NCBI GenBank assembly: GCA_015485755.1
Contig: WFTD01000053.1
Location: 1 to 19,241 of the forward strand
Reading direction: 5' to 3'
Source: Patescibacteria group bacterium
Lineage (GTDB): Bacteria; Patescibacteriota; Patescibacteriia; S139-126
Length of the DNA stretch: 19,241 bases
Shown here: positions 7,695 to 14,571 of the stretch, piece after piece
How the letters are laid out: each line of letters begins with the position of its first letter
Position numbering within the stretch: the stretch's first letter is position 1
Notes under the pieces: generated by a model
What the model was told of the DNA's origin: nothing
Seen by the model: only the letters and a program-made list of their open reading frames with translations
Database searches by the model: none
Program-made: the position numbers and the translations under genes

Positions 7695-9098
7695 ATGATA
7701 AGGTTCATCAAAATTATATTTGTTATTTTTATTTCAGTGTCGTCTATTTTATATATTATCGCCCGTCCGCAACAACCGCCTGATAAGGATAGTCAGTATT
7801 TTGCTGATAGAGAGTATTTGCGGTCTTTATTAAAAACTGGAGAGATAAACTCTTTTGCTTTTAAACAATTTTTGCTTAGTCAGGCTGATTTCCGTCCGGC
7901 TTCTTGGCCGCGTGAATTTTGGTATTCAATTAATTTTGCCGATCCACGGGGAAATGCTTTGTTATATCAGGATATTATGATTGGTTTGGCGATTGGCATC
8001 AAAAGGTTATACAGTCAAGAAGAACCTACTTTTGCAGTTGATCGAGCAGTGGTAAATATTTTAAATAAGCGCTCTTATGTGTGGCATGGTTTGCGCGCTA
8101 CTAATTTTTATGCTCGCGAATATGCGGCTTTGGCAGCGCTGGCTTATGTTGTTGGTGACACTAGATTCGCTCTGTACAAATACAAACTGCACCGTTCTTT
8201 GGCTGAGCTGTTTGCTGCTGATGGAACTCCACTGGAAGGGCCTGCTTATGGCTTGTATACAATTAAGATATTAGCCCCCTATGTTTATTTGACTCAAGAT
8301 CAGGAGGCAAGAAAAGTTATTGACAATTTCAAACAGTGGTTAATAAAGTCATCTTATGATAAAATAGCTCCCCCGCTAGAAGATTCTCCAGTGGTAAAGT
8401 TGACATCGCCAATTTCTGATTTTGCGGAAGTTAACAGGTCTTTTTCTGACTGGGATTTTCCTGTGATAAAAGCTGGCAGTGATTCAACCCAAGATTTGAC
8501 AATAGCAAGGAAAAGCCGTTATGTAGTTTGGTTGCGCCACCGCCAAAATGCTGTGCCTTTTAATTTGCACCAGCAATTTTCTTCTTTTGATGTTTTGTTA
8601 AAAACGCCAAAACAGTGGTGGCTTATCAGCAGCGGTTACCCAGGTTGGAGTTCCAAATTTGACCAGCCCTACCTTCATAATGTAGCAACTGATTTTAAGT
8701 TAATTAACAATGATTATTGGTGGAGAATTTTTTCTTGGATAAAAAAAGACAAGCCGCTCATAAGCAATAAGGAGAATTTGTATGTTTTAGCAAACAGTAG
8801 GATTACAAGGAGCGTCAGACTGCTTGACAACGGCATAACAGTTAATGATAGAGGCAAAAGCAATATGCGGGTTATTTGGAATGTTAAGGGAAGATTAATA
8901 GACAAACAAACTGGTAAAGATAAGACAGTTTTTGTTTGGCAGCAAGGGGAAGAAAAAATGCAGTTAAGTATTATTGGCAGCAAATCTATTACAATTAGGT
9001 CAGGCCGACACGCTTTGCAAAAGGATAAAATTGAGCAGCATATGGTTATTGTTATTGAAGGAAAAAATATTACTAGCAGTTTTGTTTTGGTTGATTAA
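7695..9098 (+). CDS. Membrane-anchored heparinase II/III-like polysaccharide lyase (putative)
   Basis: A 467-aa protein with an N-terminal transmembrane anchor (about 5-22). The middle (about 80-215) is alpha-helical, consistent with an (alpha/alpha) toroid, and contains 'DGTPLEGPAYGLYTIK' (176-191), resembling the 'DG-x-x-EGPxY' active-site segment of heparinase II/III-type lyases. The C-terminal part is beta-rich, starting with 'FNLHQQFSSFDVLLKTP' (289-305), then 'SSGYPGW' and 'YLHNVATDFKLIN' (326-338), which parallel the family's H-x-D…G-Y…HN pattern before the beta-sandwich. Y185 and Y188 and H292 or H328 are candidate catalytic residues. It is the last gene of the envelope operon and ends with a 4-nt TTAA overlap with the convergent glycerate kinase gene. 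The glycan acted on is unknown; loss of activity is possible. Confidence 0.65.
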   Translation: MIRFIKIIFVIFISVSSILYIIARPQQPPDKDSQYFADREYLRSLLKTGEINSFAFKQFLLSQADFRPASWPREFWYSINFADPRGNALLYQDIMIGLAIGIKRLYSQEEPTFAVDRAVVNILNKRSYVWHGLRATNFYAREYAALAALAYVVGDTRFALYKYKLHRSLAELFAADGTPLEGPAYGLYTIKILAPYVYLTQDQEARKVIDNFKQWLIKSSYDKIAPPLEDSPVVKLTSPISDFAEVNRSFSDWDFPVIKAGSDSTQDLTIARKSRYVVWLRHRQNAVPFNLHQQFSSFDVLLKTPKQWWLISSGYPGWSSKFDQPYLHNVATDFKLINNDYWWRIFSWIKKDKPLISNKENLYVLANSRITRSVRLLDNGITVNDRGKSNMRVIWNVKGRLIDKQTGKDKTVFVWQQGEEKMQLSIIGSKSITIRSGRHALQKDKIEQHMVIVIEGKNITSSFVLVD

Positions 9099-10399
9099 AA
9101 TTTTACCGCAACAACCAAGTCGCCTACATTAGTTCCGGTTGGCCCAGTTATAATGTGGCCATTTATTTTTTTGAAGAAATGATAAGAGTCGTTGTTTTTT
9201 TGAAAAGCGACAATGTCAAGCCCCTGTTTTTTTATTTGTTGGTACAGTTTGTAATTAGCATAAGCTCCAGCTACCTCTGTAGGGCAAAATCCGTCAATTC
9301 CATCAGTTCCCAGGCTAGCAAGCTCTATTTGTTTGAGCAGTTTTTTTGGCATTTTTTTTAGTATTTGCAAGACAAATTCTTGATTGCGCCCCCCTTGTCC
9401 CTTGCCTTTTACTCTGACCACTGTTTCGCCGCTGGCAATGAGGCAGGAATTTGCTGACGCTTGCTGGAGGAGGCCAGTGAATTTATTAGCGCATTTTTTT
9501 ACCTCTCCTTGGAGAAAATCGGGTAAAATTATTGGTTTGAGCCCCAAGGAGGCAGCCGTTTGCTTTAGCTTGATTAAAGCGGTGTGGCTGTCGCCAATTA
9601 TTATATTTTTTACTTTTCCTTTTTGAAAAATAGGCGAGTTTGGTTTGGGGGTGTCAGGTATAATTCCGTCTTTGCCTTGTTGCAGGTACCGTTTAACTGC
9701 CGCTGACAGTTTATTTTCCAATTTATATTTTTTGATAATAGACCAAGCATCAGAAAAAGTGGATGTGTCCGGGTAGGTAGGCCCGGATGATATAGTGGAT
9801 AAGTCATTATTGACAACATCAGAAATTATTAGAGAATGGACTTTGGCAGGGTGGCAGATTTCTGCCAGACGCCCGCCTTTTACTTGGGATAAATGTTTGC
9901 GAATAATATTTATTTCATTAATTGAAGCGGTTGTTTGTCTAATAAGCAAATCAAATGTTTGCTTGATATCTGATAATTTGAGAGGGGGTGCGGGCAGAGT
10001 AAGCAAAGCAGATCCTCCGCCAGAGATAAGACAAATAACCAAGTCTGAAGATTGAGCTTTTTGTGCTAGAGCAACAATTTTTTGGCTGGCAGCTATGTTT
10101 TTTGCTCGGGGCAAGGGATGGCTTGCTAATTGCAGGGTAATTTTTTTGAGTTTGTTTGAGGGGGGTGGTTTAGGAATATTGACATATCCAGCTGTGAGAT
10201 AACTGCCCAACGCTTCTTCTGCCGCTACAGCCATTTTGTAGCCAGCCTTGCCAAAACCAATCACATAAATATTTTTAAAACGTTTGAGTTCTGTTTTTAC
10301 CTTTTTTTGGTTTAGGTGCTGGTAAGTCAGACGGTAGGGGTCAATGGAGGATAAGGCAGAATTAATAAGTGTTTGCAGCAATGAAGATAAGGGTGACAT
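9095..10399 (-). CDS. Glycerate 2-kinase (GckA/MOFRL family)
   Basis: A 434-aa protein from the ATG at 10399 (436 aa if the GTG at 10405 is used). It phosphorylates D-glycerate to 2-phosphoglycerate, feeding lower glycolysis. Numbering from the GTG, family blocks are 'VIGFGKAG' (48-55), 'CLISGGGSALL' (125-135), 'RKHLSQVKGGRLA' (169-181) and 'ISDVVNNDLSTISSGPTYPD' (194-213). The C-terminal MOFRL domain has 'GRNQEF', 'SLGTDGIDG' and 'GPTGTNVGDL'. Length fits the family. A good -10 (10409-10414) leaves almost no leader before the ATG and lies too close to the GTG for the GTG to be transcribed, so the ATG is favoured. It is a lone minus-strand gene, convergent with the lyase and divergent from the Fur-family gene. 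Confidence 0.93.
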   Translation of the reverse strand: MSPLSSLLQTLINSALSSIDPYRLTYQHLNQKKVKTELKRFKNIYVIGFGKAGYKMAVAAEEALGSYLTAGYVNIPKPPPSNKLKKITLQLASHPLPRAKNIAASQKIVALAQKAQSSDLVICLISGGGSALLTLPAPPLKLSDIKQTFDLLIRQTTASINEINIIRKHLSQVKGGRLAEICHPAKVHSLIISDVVNNDLSTISSGPTYPDTSTFSDAWSIIKKYKLENKLSAAVKRYLQQGKDGIIPDTPKPNSPIFQKGKVKNIIIGDSHTALIKLKQTAASLGLKPIILPDFLQGEVKKCANKFTGLLQQASANSCLIASGETVVRVKGKGQGGRNQEFVLQILKKMPKKLLKQIELASLGTDGIDGFCPTEVAGAYANYKLYQQIKKQGLDIVAFQKNNDSYHFFKKINGHIITGPTGTNVGDLVVAVKF

Positions 10400-10408
10400 A
10401 TGCACTTT

Positions 10409-10436
10409 ATTATATGATAGGTTAATTTTATCACAA
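10409..10436 (-). promoter_or_regulatory. Sigma-70-like promoter of glycerate kinase
   Basis: On the minus strand TTGTGA (10436-10431), a 16-nt spacer and TATAAT (10414-10409) precede the gene. The -10 box ends 9 nt before the ATG at 10399, so the transcript would be leaderless or nearly so. Confidence 0.6.
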
Positions 10437-10483
10437 TTTTTAACAAAAGCGTTATTTGTATCATATTTTTAGTATAAATCAGA

Positions 10484-10533
10484 TAACATCTGTTAGTTAA
10501 GTGATAATTGTGGTATATTATTTATGCTATTTA
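10484..10533 (+). promoter_or_regulatory. Candidate promoter region of the Fur-family gene
   Basis: The 158-nt gap between divergent genes is very AT-rich. On the plus strand two overlapping extended -10 candidates are visible: TG-G-TATATT (10511-10519) and TG-C-TATTTA (10525-10533). A short dyad TAAC-ATCT-GTTA (10484-10495) lies upstream. No convincing -35 box accompanies either. Which one is used cannot be decided by eye. Confidence 0.4.
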
Positions 10534-10540
10534 GTTTCAG

Positions 10541-10557
10541 TTAGATAATTTGTCTAA
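10541..10557 (+). promoter_or_regulatory. Candidate Fur/PerR-type operator at the regulator's own start
   Basis: TTAGATAA-T-TTGTCTAA is an interrupted palindrome with eight-base arms around a single central base and one mismatched pair. It contains the 7-1-7 geometry of Fur and Per boxes. It ends directly at the ATG of the Fur-family gene, so binding would block its own transcription or translation start. The match is to architecture, not to the full consensus sequence. Confidence 0.5.
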
Positions 10558-10998
10558 ATGGTTAGTATTTATGACAACCTGCCCTTTGGATCGCGGCTGA
10601 CCAAACAGAGGCGGATAATTTTGGATGTTTTAGCGCAGAGCCAGACCCACCTGTCAGCTCGAGAAATTTTTTTATTGGTAAAAAAGAAAATTGCCAATAT
10701 TAGCTATGCTACCATTTACCGCAATTTAAATTTTTTGGTAAAGAACGGTTTGGTAATGTCGCTAGAATGCTCTTCTAAGGAGGAGTTGTTTGAAATAGCC
10801 AAAGACGACCATAGCCATTTTATTTGTTTGCGGTGCAGGCAAGTGTATGATATAGACAATGCCAAATCAAATCATTGGCGTCAGCCCCCCTTTGTCTTGT
10901 CAGGGCATAAGGTAGTTAAACAAGTTTTTATTTACAAAGGTTTATGTAAAAAATGCAAAAAATTAAACAGATCAAAATATGCCAAAAAGAAGAAATAA
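10558..10998 (+). CDS. Fur/PerR-family metal-dependent transcriptional repressor
   Basis: A 146-aa Fur-superfamily regulator. The winged-helix DNA-binding domain contains 'RLTKQRRIIL' (13-22), 'THLSAREIF' (30-38) and recognition helix 'ISYATIYRNLNFLVKNGLV' (48-66). The dimerisation/metal domain has 'LFEIAKDDHSHFICLRCRQ' (77-95) and 'GLCKKCKK'. C90/C93 and C130/C133 form the structural zinc site. The regulatory site would use H31, E79, H85, H87 and D98. D98 aligns with the aspartate that marks peroxide-sensing PerR (D104 in Bacillus), whereas E79 is Fur-like, so the sensed signal (iron or peroxide) is open. It overlaps the D-lactate dehydrogenase gene by 20 nt and likely co-regulates it. A palindrome abuts its ATG, consistent with autoregulation. 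Confidence 0.92.
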   Translation: MVSIYDNLPFGSRLTKQRRIILDVLAQSQTHLSAREIFLLVKKKIANISYATIYRNLNFLVKNGLVMSLECSSKEELFEIAKDDHSHFICLRCRQVYDIDNAKSNHWRQPPFVLSGHKVVKQVFIYKGLCKKCKKLNRSKYAKKKK

Positions 10999-12010
10999 AG
11001 TTAAGTCAAAATTTAAAATGGCTTTTTTGGGGTGCGAACCTTGGGAACAAAAAGAGTTGCGCGAAAAATTCAAAAAGCATGATATTATTTTTTTGCCCAG
11101 TTTAGAAACTCCAGCTGATTATAAAAAAATAAAAGATAGGGAAATTATCAGTTGTTTTATTTACTCTAGGTTTGGTCAAAAAGAATTTGAGCTCTTGCCA
11201 GAGTTAAAATATATTACAACCCGCTCTACTGGTTTTGATCATATTGATTTGCAAGCGGCGAAAAAATTTAAGGTTAAAGTTAGCAATGTGCCGGAGTATG
11301 GATCAAATACAGTGGCTGAGCATACCTTTGCTTTGATATTGGCCCTAGCGCGTAAACTTTACCAGTCAATTGAAAGGACAAAGCGTTCTGATTTTAGCTT
11401 GGATGGTTTGCGTGGATTTGATTTGCAAGGGAAGACCATTGGCGTTGTTGGCACTGGCAATATTGGCGCTCATGTTATTAGGATAGCTGCTGGATTTGGC
11501 ATGAACATTTTAGCTTATGATGTTAAGAAGAATCCAAAATTAGCAAGGAAGTATAAAATAAAGTATGTTAGTTTAAATAAGTTATTGGGGCAAAGCGATA
11601 TTATAAGTTTGCATGTTCCGTATAATAAATACACTCACCACCTTATCAATAAGAACAATATTAAACTCATCAAAAAGGGGGCGGTATTGATCAATACCGC
11701 CAGAGGAGGAGTGGTTGAGACAAAGGCTTTGGTAAAAGCTTTGACCAGCGGCATTTTGGCTGGAGCTGGTCTTGATGTTTTGGAGGAAGAGGGATTTATC
11801 AAGGAAGAAACTCAGTTGCTGGATAAACAAGTCTCAGAAGATATGCTGCAGACATTATTGCAGGACCATATTTTATTGCACATGGATAACGTTATTGTCA
11901 CACCTCATAATGCTTTTAATTCACATGAGGCTTTGGGGAGGATACTCAAAACTACTATTGAAAACATCGAAAGTTTTATAAAGGGGAAGGTTATCAATAG
12001 GGTGGTATAA
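10979..12010 (+). CDS. D-2-hydroxyacid dehydrogenase, probably D-lactate dehydrogenase
   Basis: A 343-aa NAD-dependent dehydrogenase, most likely reducing pyruvate to D-lactate in fermentation. The substrate domain includes 'ITTRSTGFDHIDL' (79-91) and 'VPEYGSNTVAEHTFALILAL' (104-123). The Rossmann motif is 'GVVGTGNIG' (155-163), and D181 ends beta-2, favouring NAD over NADP. The catalytic set is R242 in 'NTARGG', E270/E271 in 'LDVLEEEG' and H310 in 'VTPHNAFNSHEAL', the last block being typical of D-LDH rather than of phosphoglycerate dehydrogenase. It starts inside the end of the Fur-family gene with a 20-nt overlap; an alternative ATG at 11018 would remove a 13-residue basic tail and restore a more usual N-terminus. 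Other 2-ketoacids remain possible substrates. Confidence 0.9.
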   Translation: MPKRRNKVKSKFKMAFLGCEPWEQKELREKFKKHDIIFLPSLETPADYKKIKDREIISCFIYSRFGQKEFELLPELKYITTRSTGFDHIDLQAAKKFKVKVSNVPEYGSNTVAEHTFALILALARKLYQSIERTKRSDFSLDGLRGFDLQGKTIGVVGTGNIGAHVIRIAAGFGMNILAYDVKKNPKLARKYKIKYVSLNKLLGQSDIISLHVPYNKYTHHLINKNNIKLIKKGAVLINTARGGVVETKALVKALTSGILAGAGLDVLEEEGFIKEETQLLDKQVSEDMLQTLLQDHILLHMDNVIVTPHNAFNSHEALGRILKTTIENIESFIKGKVINRVV

Positions 12011-12022
12011 TTGCAAAAATAA

Positions 12023-12031
12023 TGCTATAAT
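12023..12031 (+). promoter_or_regulatory. Extended -10 promoter of the ferredoxin gene
   Basis: TG-C-TATAAT, a perfect extended -10, lies 30 nt before the ferredoxin ATG. No good -35 is visible, as is common with extended -10 promoters. The same 13-nt context (ATGCTATAATTTT) recurs at 12353-12365. Confidence 0.65.
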
Positions 12032-12061
12032 TTTTTATAGAATAATTAATCAGAGAAAAAT

Positions 12062-12289
12062 ATGGCTAACAAAGTCAAAAAGATTGAAGTGGAAAGAGAG
12101 CTTTGTATTGGCGCTGCTTCTTGTGTGGGGGTAGCCCCTGAGGCGTTTGAATTGGATGAGGAGAATATTGCCATTGTGAAAAGCGGTTGGGAATCTTTAG
12201 ATGATGATACGTTAATTGCCGCGGCTCAGAGCTGTCCCACCAAAGCAATATTTTTGTACGACGAAAAAGGAGAACAAATTTATCCATAA
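12062..12289 (+). CDS. Single-cluster ferredoxin with three cysteines
   Basis: A 75-aa small ferredoxin, an electron carrier in the cytoplasm. The cluster motif is 'CIGAASCVGVAP' with C15 and C21, and a distal 'SCPTKAI' with C58. The usual second cysteine of the CxxCxxC motif is alanine (A18), leaving only three cysteine ligands. This pattern is seen in [3Fe-4S] ferredoxins or in [4Fe-4S] ones with a non-cysteine ligand. There is no second cluster. It has its own extended -10 promoter and a terminator just downstream, so it can be expressed separately from the dehydrogenase. Likely partners are the hydrogenase at 17022-18812 or other oxidoreductases; this is inference from the shared window. 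Confidence 0.88.
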   Translation: MANKVKKIEVERELCIGAASCVGVAPEAFELDEENIAIVKSGWESLDDDTLIAAAQSCPTKAIFLYDEKGEQIYP

Positions 12290-12300
12290 AGGAGAAATTT

Positions 12301-12330
12301 ATGTTTAGCAACAAAAATTCAAGGGTTTAA
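12301..12330 (+). other. Possible 9-codon mini-ORF with strong Shine-Dalgarno, running into a terminator
   Basis: AAAGGAG (12288-12294) overlaps the ferredoxin stop and stands at ideal distance from an ATG at 12301. The frame reads MFSNKNSRV and stops at 12330, inside the loop of the terminator hairpin. Ribosomes translating it would cover the left arm of the hairpin. It may be a leader-type peptide, the remnant start of a lost gene, or chance. Confidence 0.35.
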
Positions 12331-12346
12331 TCCTTGAATTTTTGTT
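12310..12346 (+). terminator. Rho-independent terminator after ferredoxin
   Basis: A perfect 15-bp inverted repeat: AACAAAAATTCAAGG (12310-12324), a 7-nt loop, then CCTTGAATTTTTGTT (12332-12346), followed by an AT-rich run. The base is A/T and the GC core is short, and the A/T arms could make it act in both directions. The descending arm also contains the -35 hexamer of the next promoter. Confidence 0.75.
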
Positions 12347-12362
12347 ATATTTATGCTATAAT
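12334..12362 (+). promoter_or_regulatory. Sigma-70-like promoter of the large surface protein gene
   Basis: TTGAAT (12334-12339), a 17-nt spacer, and TATAAT (12357-12362) with an extended TG at 12354-12355. This is the best promoter in the window. Transcription would start near 12369, giving about a 33-nt leader. The -35 box lies inside the right arm of the preceding terminator. Confidence 0.75.
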
Positions 12363-12401
12363 TTTAGTAACAAAAACAAAAATAAAAATTAATCAAAGCC
12401 T

Positions 12402-14546
12402 ATGAAAGATAAAATAAACAAATTATTTTGGCAAAGAGTAATGCGGACAGCAGTATTGCTCTTTTTTATTTTTTCTTTGTCTGGCAATAGCGGCCAAGCC
12501 GCCACTGATTGCGGCGATGTTGATAGTTATCTAGCCCCGCAATTAACAGCGCAAGCTACCAGCAAAGGAGTAGAGCTAAATTGGAGCAAAATTGATGACA
12601 GTAGATTTAGCTCTTACTATATAGTAATATCTCGTAACAATTCCAAGCCAGCCTATAGCGCTGACGGTTATCTTGATGTTATTAATGACGCTGCGGTTGT
12701 TTCTTATGTGGTTGATAATTCTAAGAATTACCAGGGAGGTGATTTTATATCTCCCCTACAGGCTGGTGAGTATTATTATTTTGCTATTTCTGTTAAGTAT
12801 AGCTGCGGATTGGTCAAAACCAGTAATGTCGTCCAGGTAAAGTTTCCTGATTTGAATCCGCCGGAATTAATTCAGCCTCGTATTAGCGCTCTGGTTAAAG
12901 ATGACGGTTCAATTTTATTGTCATGGGACAAAATTAACCATCAATATTTGAAAGAATACCGGGTTGTTATTTCCAATTTAGATCCCAACCCCAACTATCC
13001 AGACAATGGTTATTTGAAGGTAATGAGCACTACAGACAACAACTCTTTGCTTATTGACAATAGCATAGAGTATAGCAGTGGTGATTTTGGTGGTTATTTG
13101 GAAAGGGGCAAGGGGTATTATTTTGCTGTAACAGCAGTGTATGTAATCAATGATAAGGAATATTATTCAACAAGCGATGCTATCCGCCTGATTTATAATG
13201 GCCCCACTGGCAACCCGACCAATTATTTACCCATCCCAACCATAACTAAAATAACTTCTGGCAGTGATGGTGTTAATATCCAATGGAATAAAATTAGTGA
13301 CAACAGGTTGGTTGGGTTCTATGTTGTAATTGGCAAAAATTATCTGCCAGTATTTCCCAGCGGTGGTTATCTAGCCCTGCTTGACAAAGACAGCACAAGT
13401 TATTTGGTAAATAATTCTACTCCTTACAAAAACGGCAATTTTGGTGAATATTTGGAATATGGAGAAAAATATTATTTTAGTATAGTGGCTGAGTATAAAG
13501 GGGGTTATTATAGAAATGCGGCTGTTTATCAACAGACATATGTTGGTCCCCTGCCGCCAACAGATAAGTATTTACAGTTAAAGGCTTACAGCACTCCCGG
13601 CGGTATTATTCTAAATTGGAACAGGATAAATGACAGTAGGTTGTATGGGTACAAAGTTGTTATTTCTGCTGGCAAAGAAAATCCAAGATATCCTGACGAT
13701 GGTTGGTATCTAGATGTGGTTAATGATAAGGGTGAGTTTGATCGTAGCATTGGCTCAGTTGTTATTAAAGGAGACAAAGAAAATAATGGGGGTGATTTTT
13801 CTAAACTAGAAAAAGGCAAAAAGTATTATGTTGTTTTGGTAGGATTGTTAAAAGACGGCAAATATATCCACTCCAATGCTGTTGCAGTTGAGTATCAAGG
13901 GGATCAAGGCGATTTATTTCCAACAGATACCAAAAATAAAGAGCTTGACCAGTTTGTTGAGGAGGAAAAGAAAATGGTAAAATCAGTTGACAATAATTTA
14001 GTAAGTCGCCTCAAAGGCAGAATTTTGCTGCAGGTAGAAAATAAGGGCGAGGCTTGGTATGTTGATCCGGTCAGTGCTAAAAAATATTATTTACGCGATC
14101 CTCAAACAGCTTTTGCTGCTTTGCGGCAATTTGGTTTGGGTATAAGCAATAGTGATATAGCCAAAATTCCAGTTGGAATTGAAGAGAGGTTTGTTGACAA
14201 GGATAGTGACAATGATGGTTTAGCAGACAAGCTGGAGGAAGGTTTGGGGACCGACCCTAACAATCCAGACAGCGATGGTGATGGTTTTACTGATGGAGAA
14301 GAGGTAAAAAACGGATTCAATCCATTGGGCAGCGGAAAAGTTGAAGTTGACAATAATTTAGTTAACCGCCTCAAAGGCAGAATTTTGCTGCAGGTAGAAA
14401 ATAAGGGGCAGGCATGGTATATAAATCCAACTGATGGCAAGAGATATTATTTAAAAGACGGCCAAGCCGCGTATGATATTATGAGATTTTTAAGTTTGGG
14501 AATTACCAATACTGATCTGCGTAAGATTGAGGTTGGTGATTTATAA
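12402..14546 (+). CDS. Secreted multi-domain surface protein: Fn3-like repeats, calcium-binding linker, duplicated CPR-type domain
   Basis: A 714-aa exported protein. The signal peptide covers about 1-33 ('TAVLLFFIFSLSGNSGQA'). Four repeats of about 110 residues follow (about 44-150, 155-270, 275-385, 390-500). Each has 'GVELNWSKIDDSRFSSYYIV'-like strands, then a 'DGYLDV' turn, 'NNGGDF' and 'GKKYYVVLV', reading as fibronectin-III-like beta-sandwiches. Residues 529-590 and 649-712 are two copies of a domain with 'LKGRILLQVENKG-AWY', 'YYL-D' and 'LGI-N-D--KI-VG', a pattern I associate with Patescibacterial surface proteins. Between them, 599-643 hold two thrombospondin-type-3-like calcium motifs, 'DSDNDGLADKLE' and 'DSDGDGFTDGEE'. 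There is no anchor or sorting signal. It probably acts in surface attachment. It has its own strong promoter. Confidence 0.85.
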   Translation: MKDKINKLFWQRVMRTAVLLFFIFSLSGNSGQAATDCGDVDSYLAPQLTAQATSKGVELNWSKIDDSRFSSYYIVISRNNSKPAYSADGYLDVINDAAVVSYVVDNSKNYQGGDFISPLQAGEYYYFAISVKYSCGLVKTSNVVQVKFPDLNPPELIQPRISALVKDDGSILLSWDKINHQYLKEYRVVISNLDPNPNYPDNGYLKVMSTTDNNSLLIDNSIEYSSGDFGGYLERGKGYYFAVTAVYVINDKEYYSTSDAIRLIYNGPTGNPTNYLPIPTITKITSGSDGVNIQWNKISDNRLVGFYVVIGKNYLPVFPSGGYLALLDKDSTSYLVNNSTPYKNGNFGEYLEYGEKYYFSIVAEYKGGYYRNAAVYQQTYVGPLPPTDKYLQLKAYSTPGGIILNWNRINDSRLYGYKVVISAGKENPRYPDDGWYLDVVNDKGEFDRSIGSVVIKGDKENNGGDFSKLEKGKKYYVVLVGLLKDGKYIHSNAVAVEYQGDQGDLFPTDTKNKELDQFVEEEKKMVKSVDNNLVSRLKGRILLQVENKGEAWYVDPVSAKKYYLRDPQTAFAALRQFGLGISNSDIAKIPVGIEERFVDKDSDNDGLADKLEEGLGTDPNNPDSDGDGFTDGEEVKNGFNPLGSGKVEVDNNLVNRLKGRILLQVENKGQAWYINPTDGKRYYLKDGQAAYDIMRFLSLGITNTDLRKIEVGDL
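13986..14047 (+). repeat. Direct repeat, copy 1
   Basis: A 62-nt stretch that matches 14346-14407 at 59 positions, including a perfect 41-nt run (14007-14047). The offset is exactly 360 nt, i.e. 120 codons. It encodes the conserved start of the duplicated C-terminal domain. Confidence 0.9.
14346..14407 (+). repeat. Direct repeat, copy 2
   Basis: Second copy of the 62-nt repeat, starting the last domain of the surface protein. Beyond position 14407 the two copies diverge at DNA level while keeping the protein pattern. Confidence 0.9.
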
Positions 14547-14571
14547 TTTGCATTATTAAACGGTAAATAAT

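Noticed and set aside
12062..12289. Classical two-cluster [4Fe-4S] ferredoxin.
   Set aside because: Only three cysteines are present (C15, C21, C58), too few for even one fully cysteine-bound [4Fe-4S] cluster.
14102..14440. Long minus-strand open frame opposite the surface protein gene.
   Set aside because: It is a low-complexity serine/leucine-rich shadow of the DxD-rich coding strand and has no start signal or family features.
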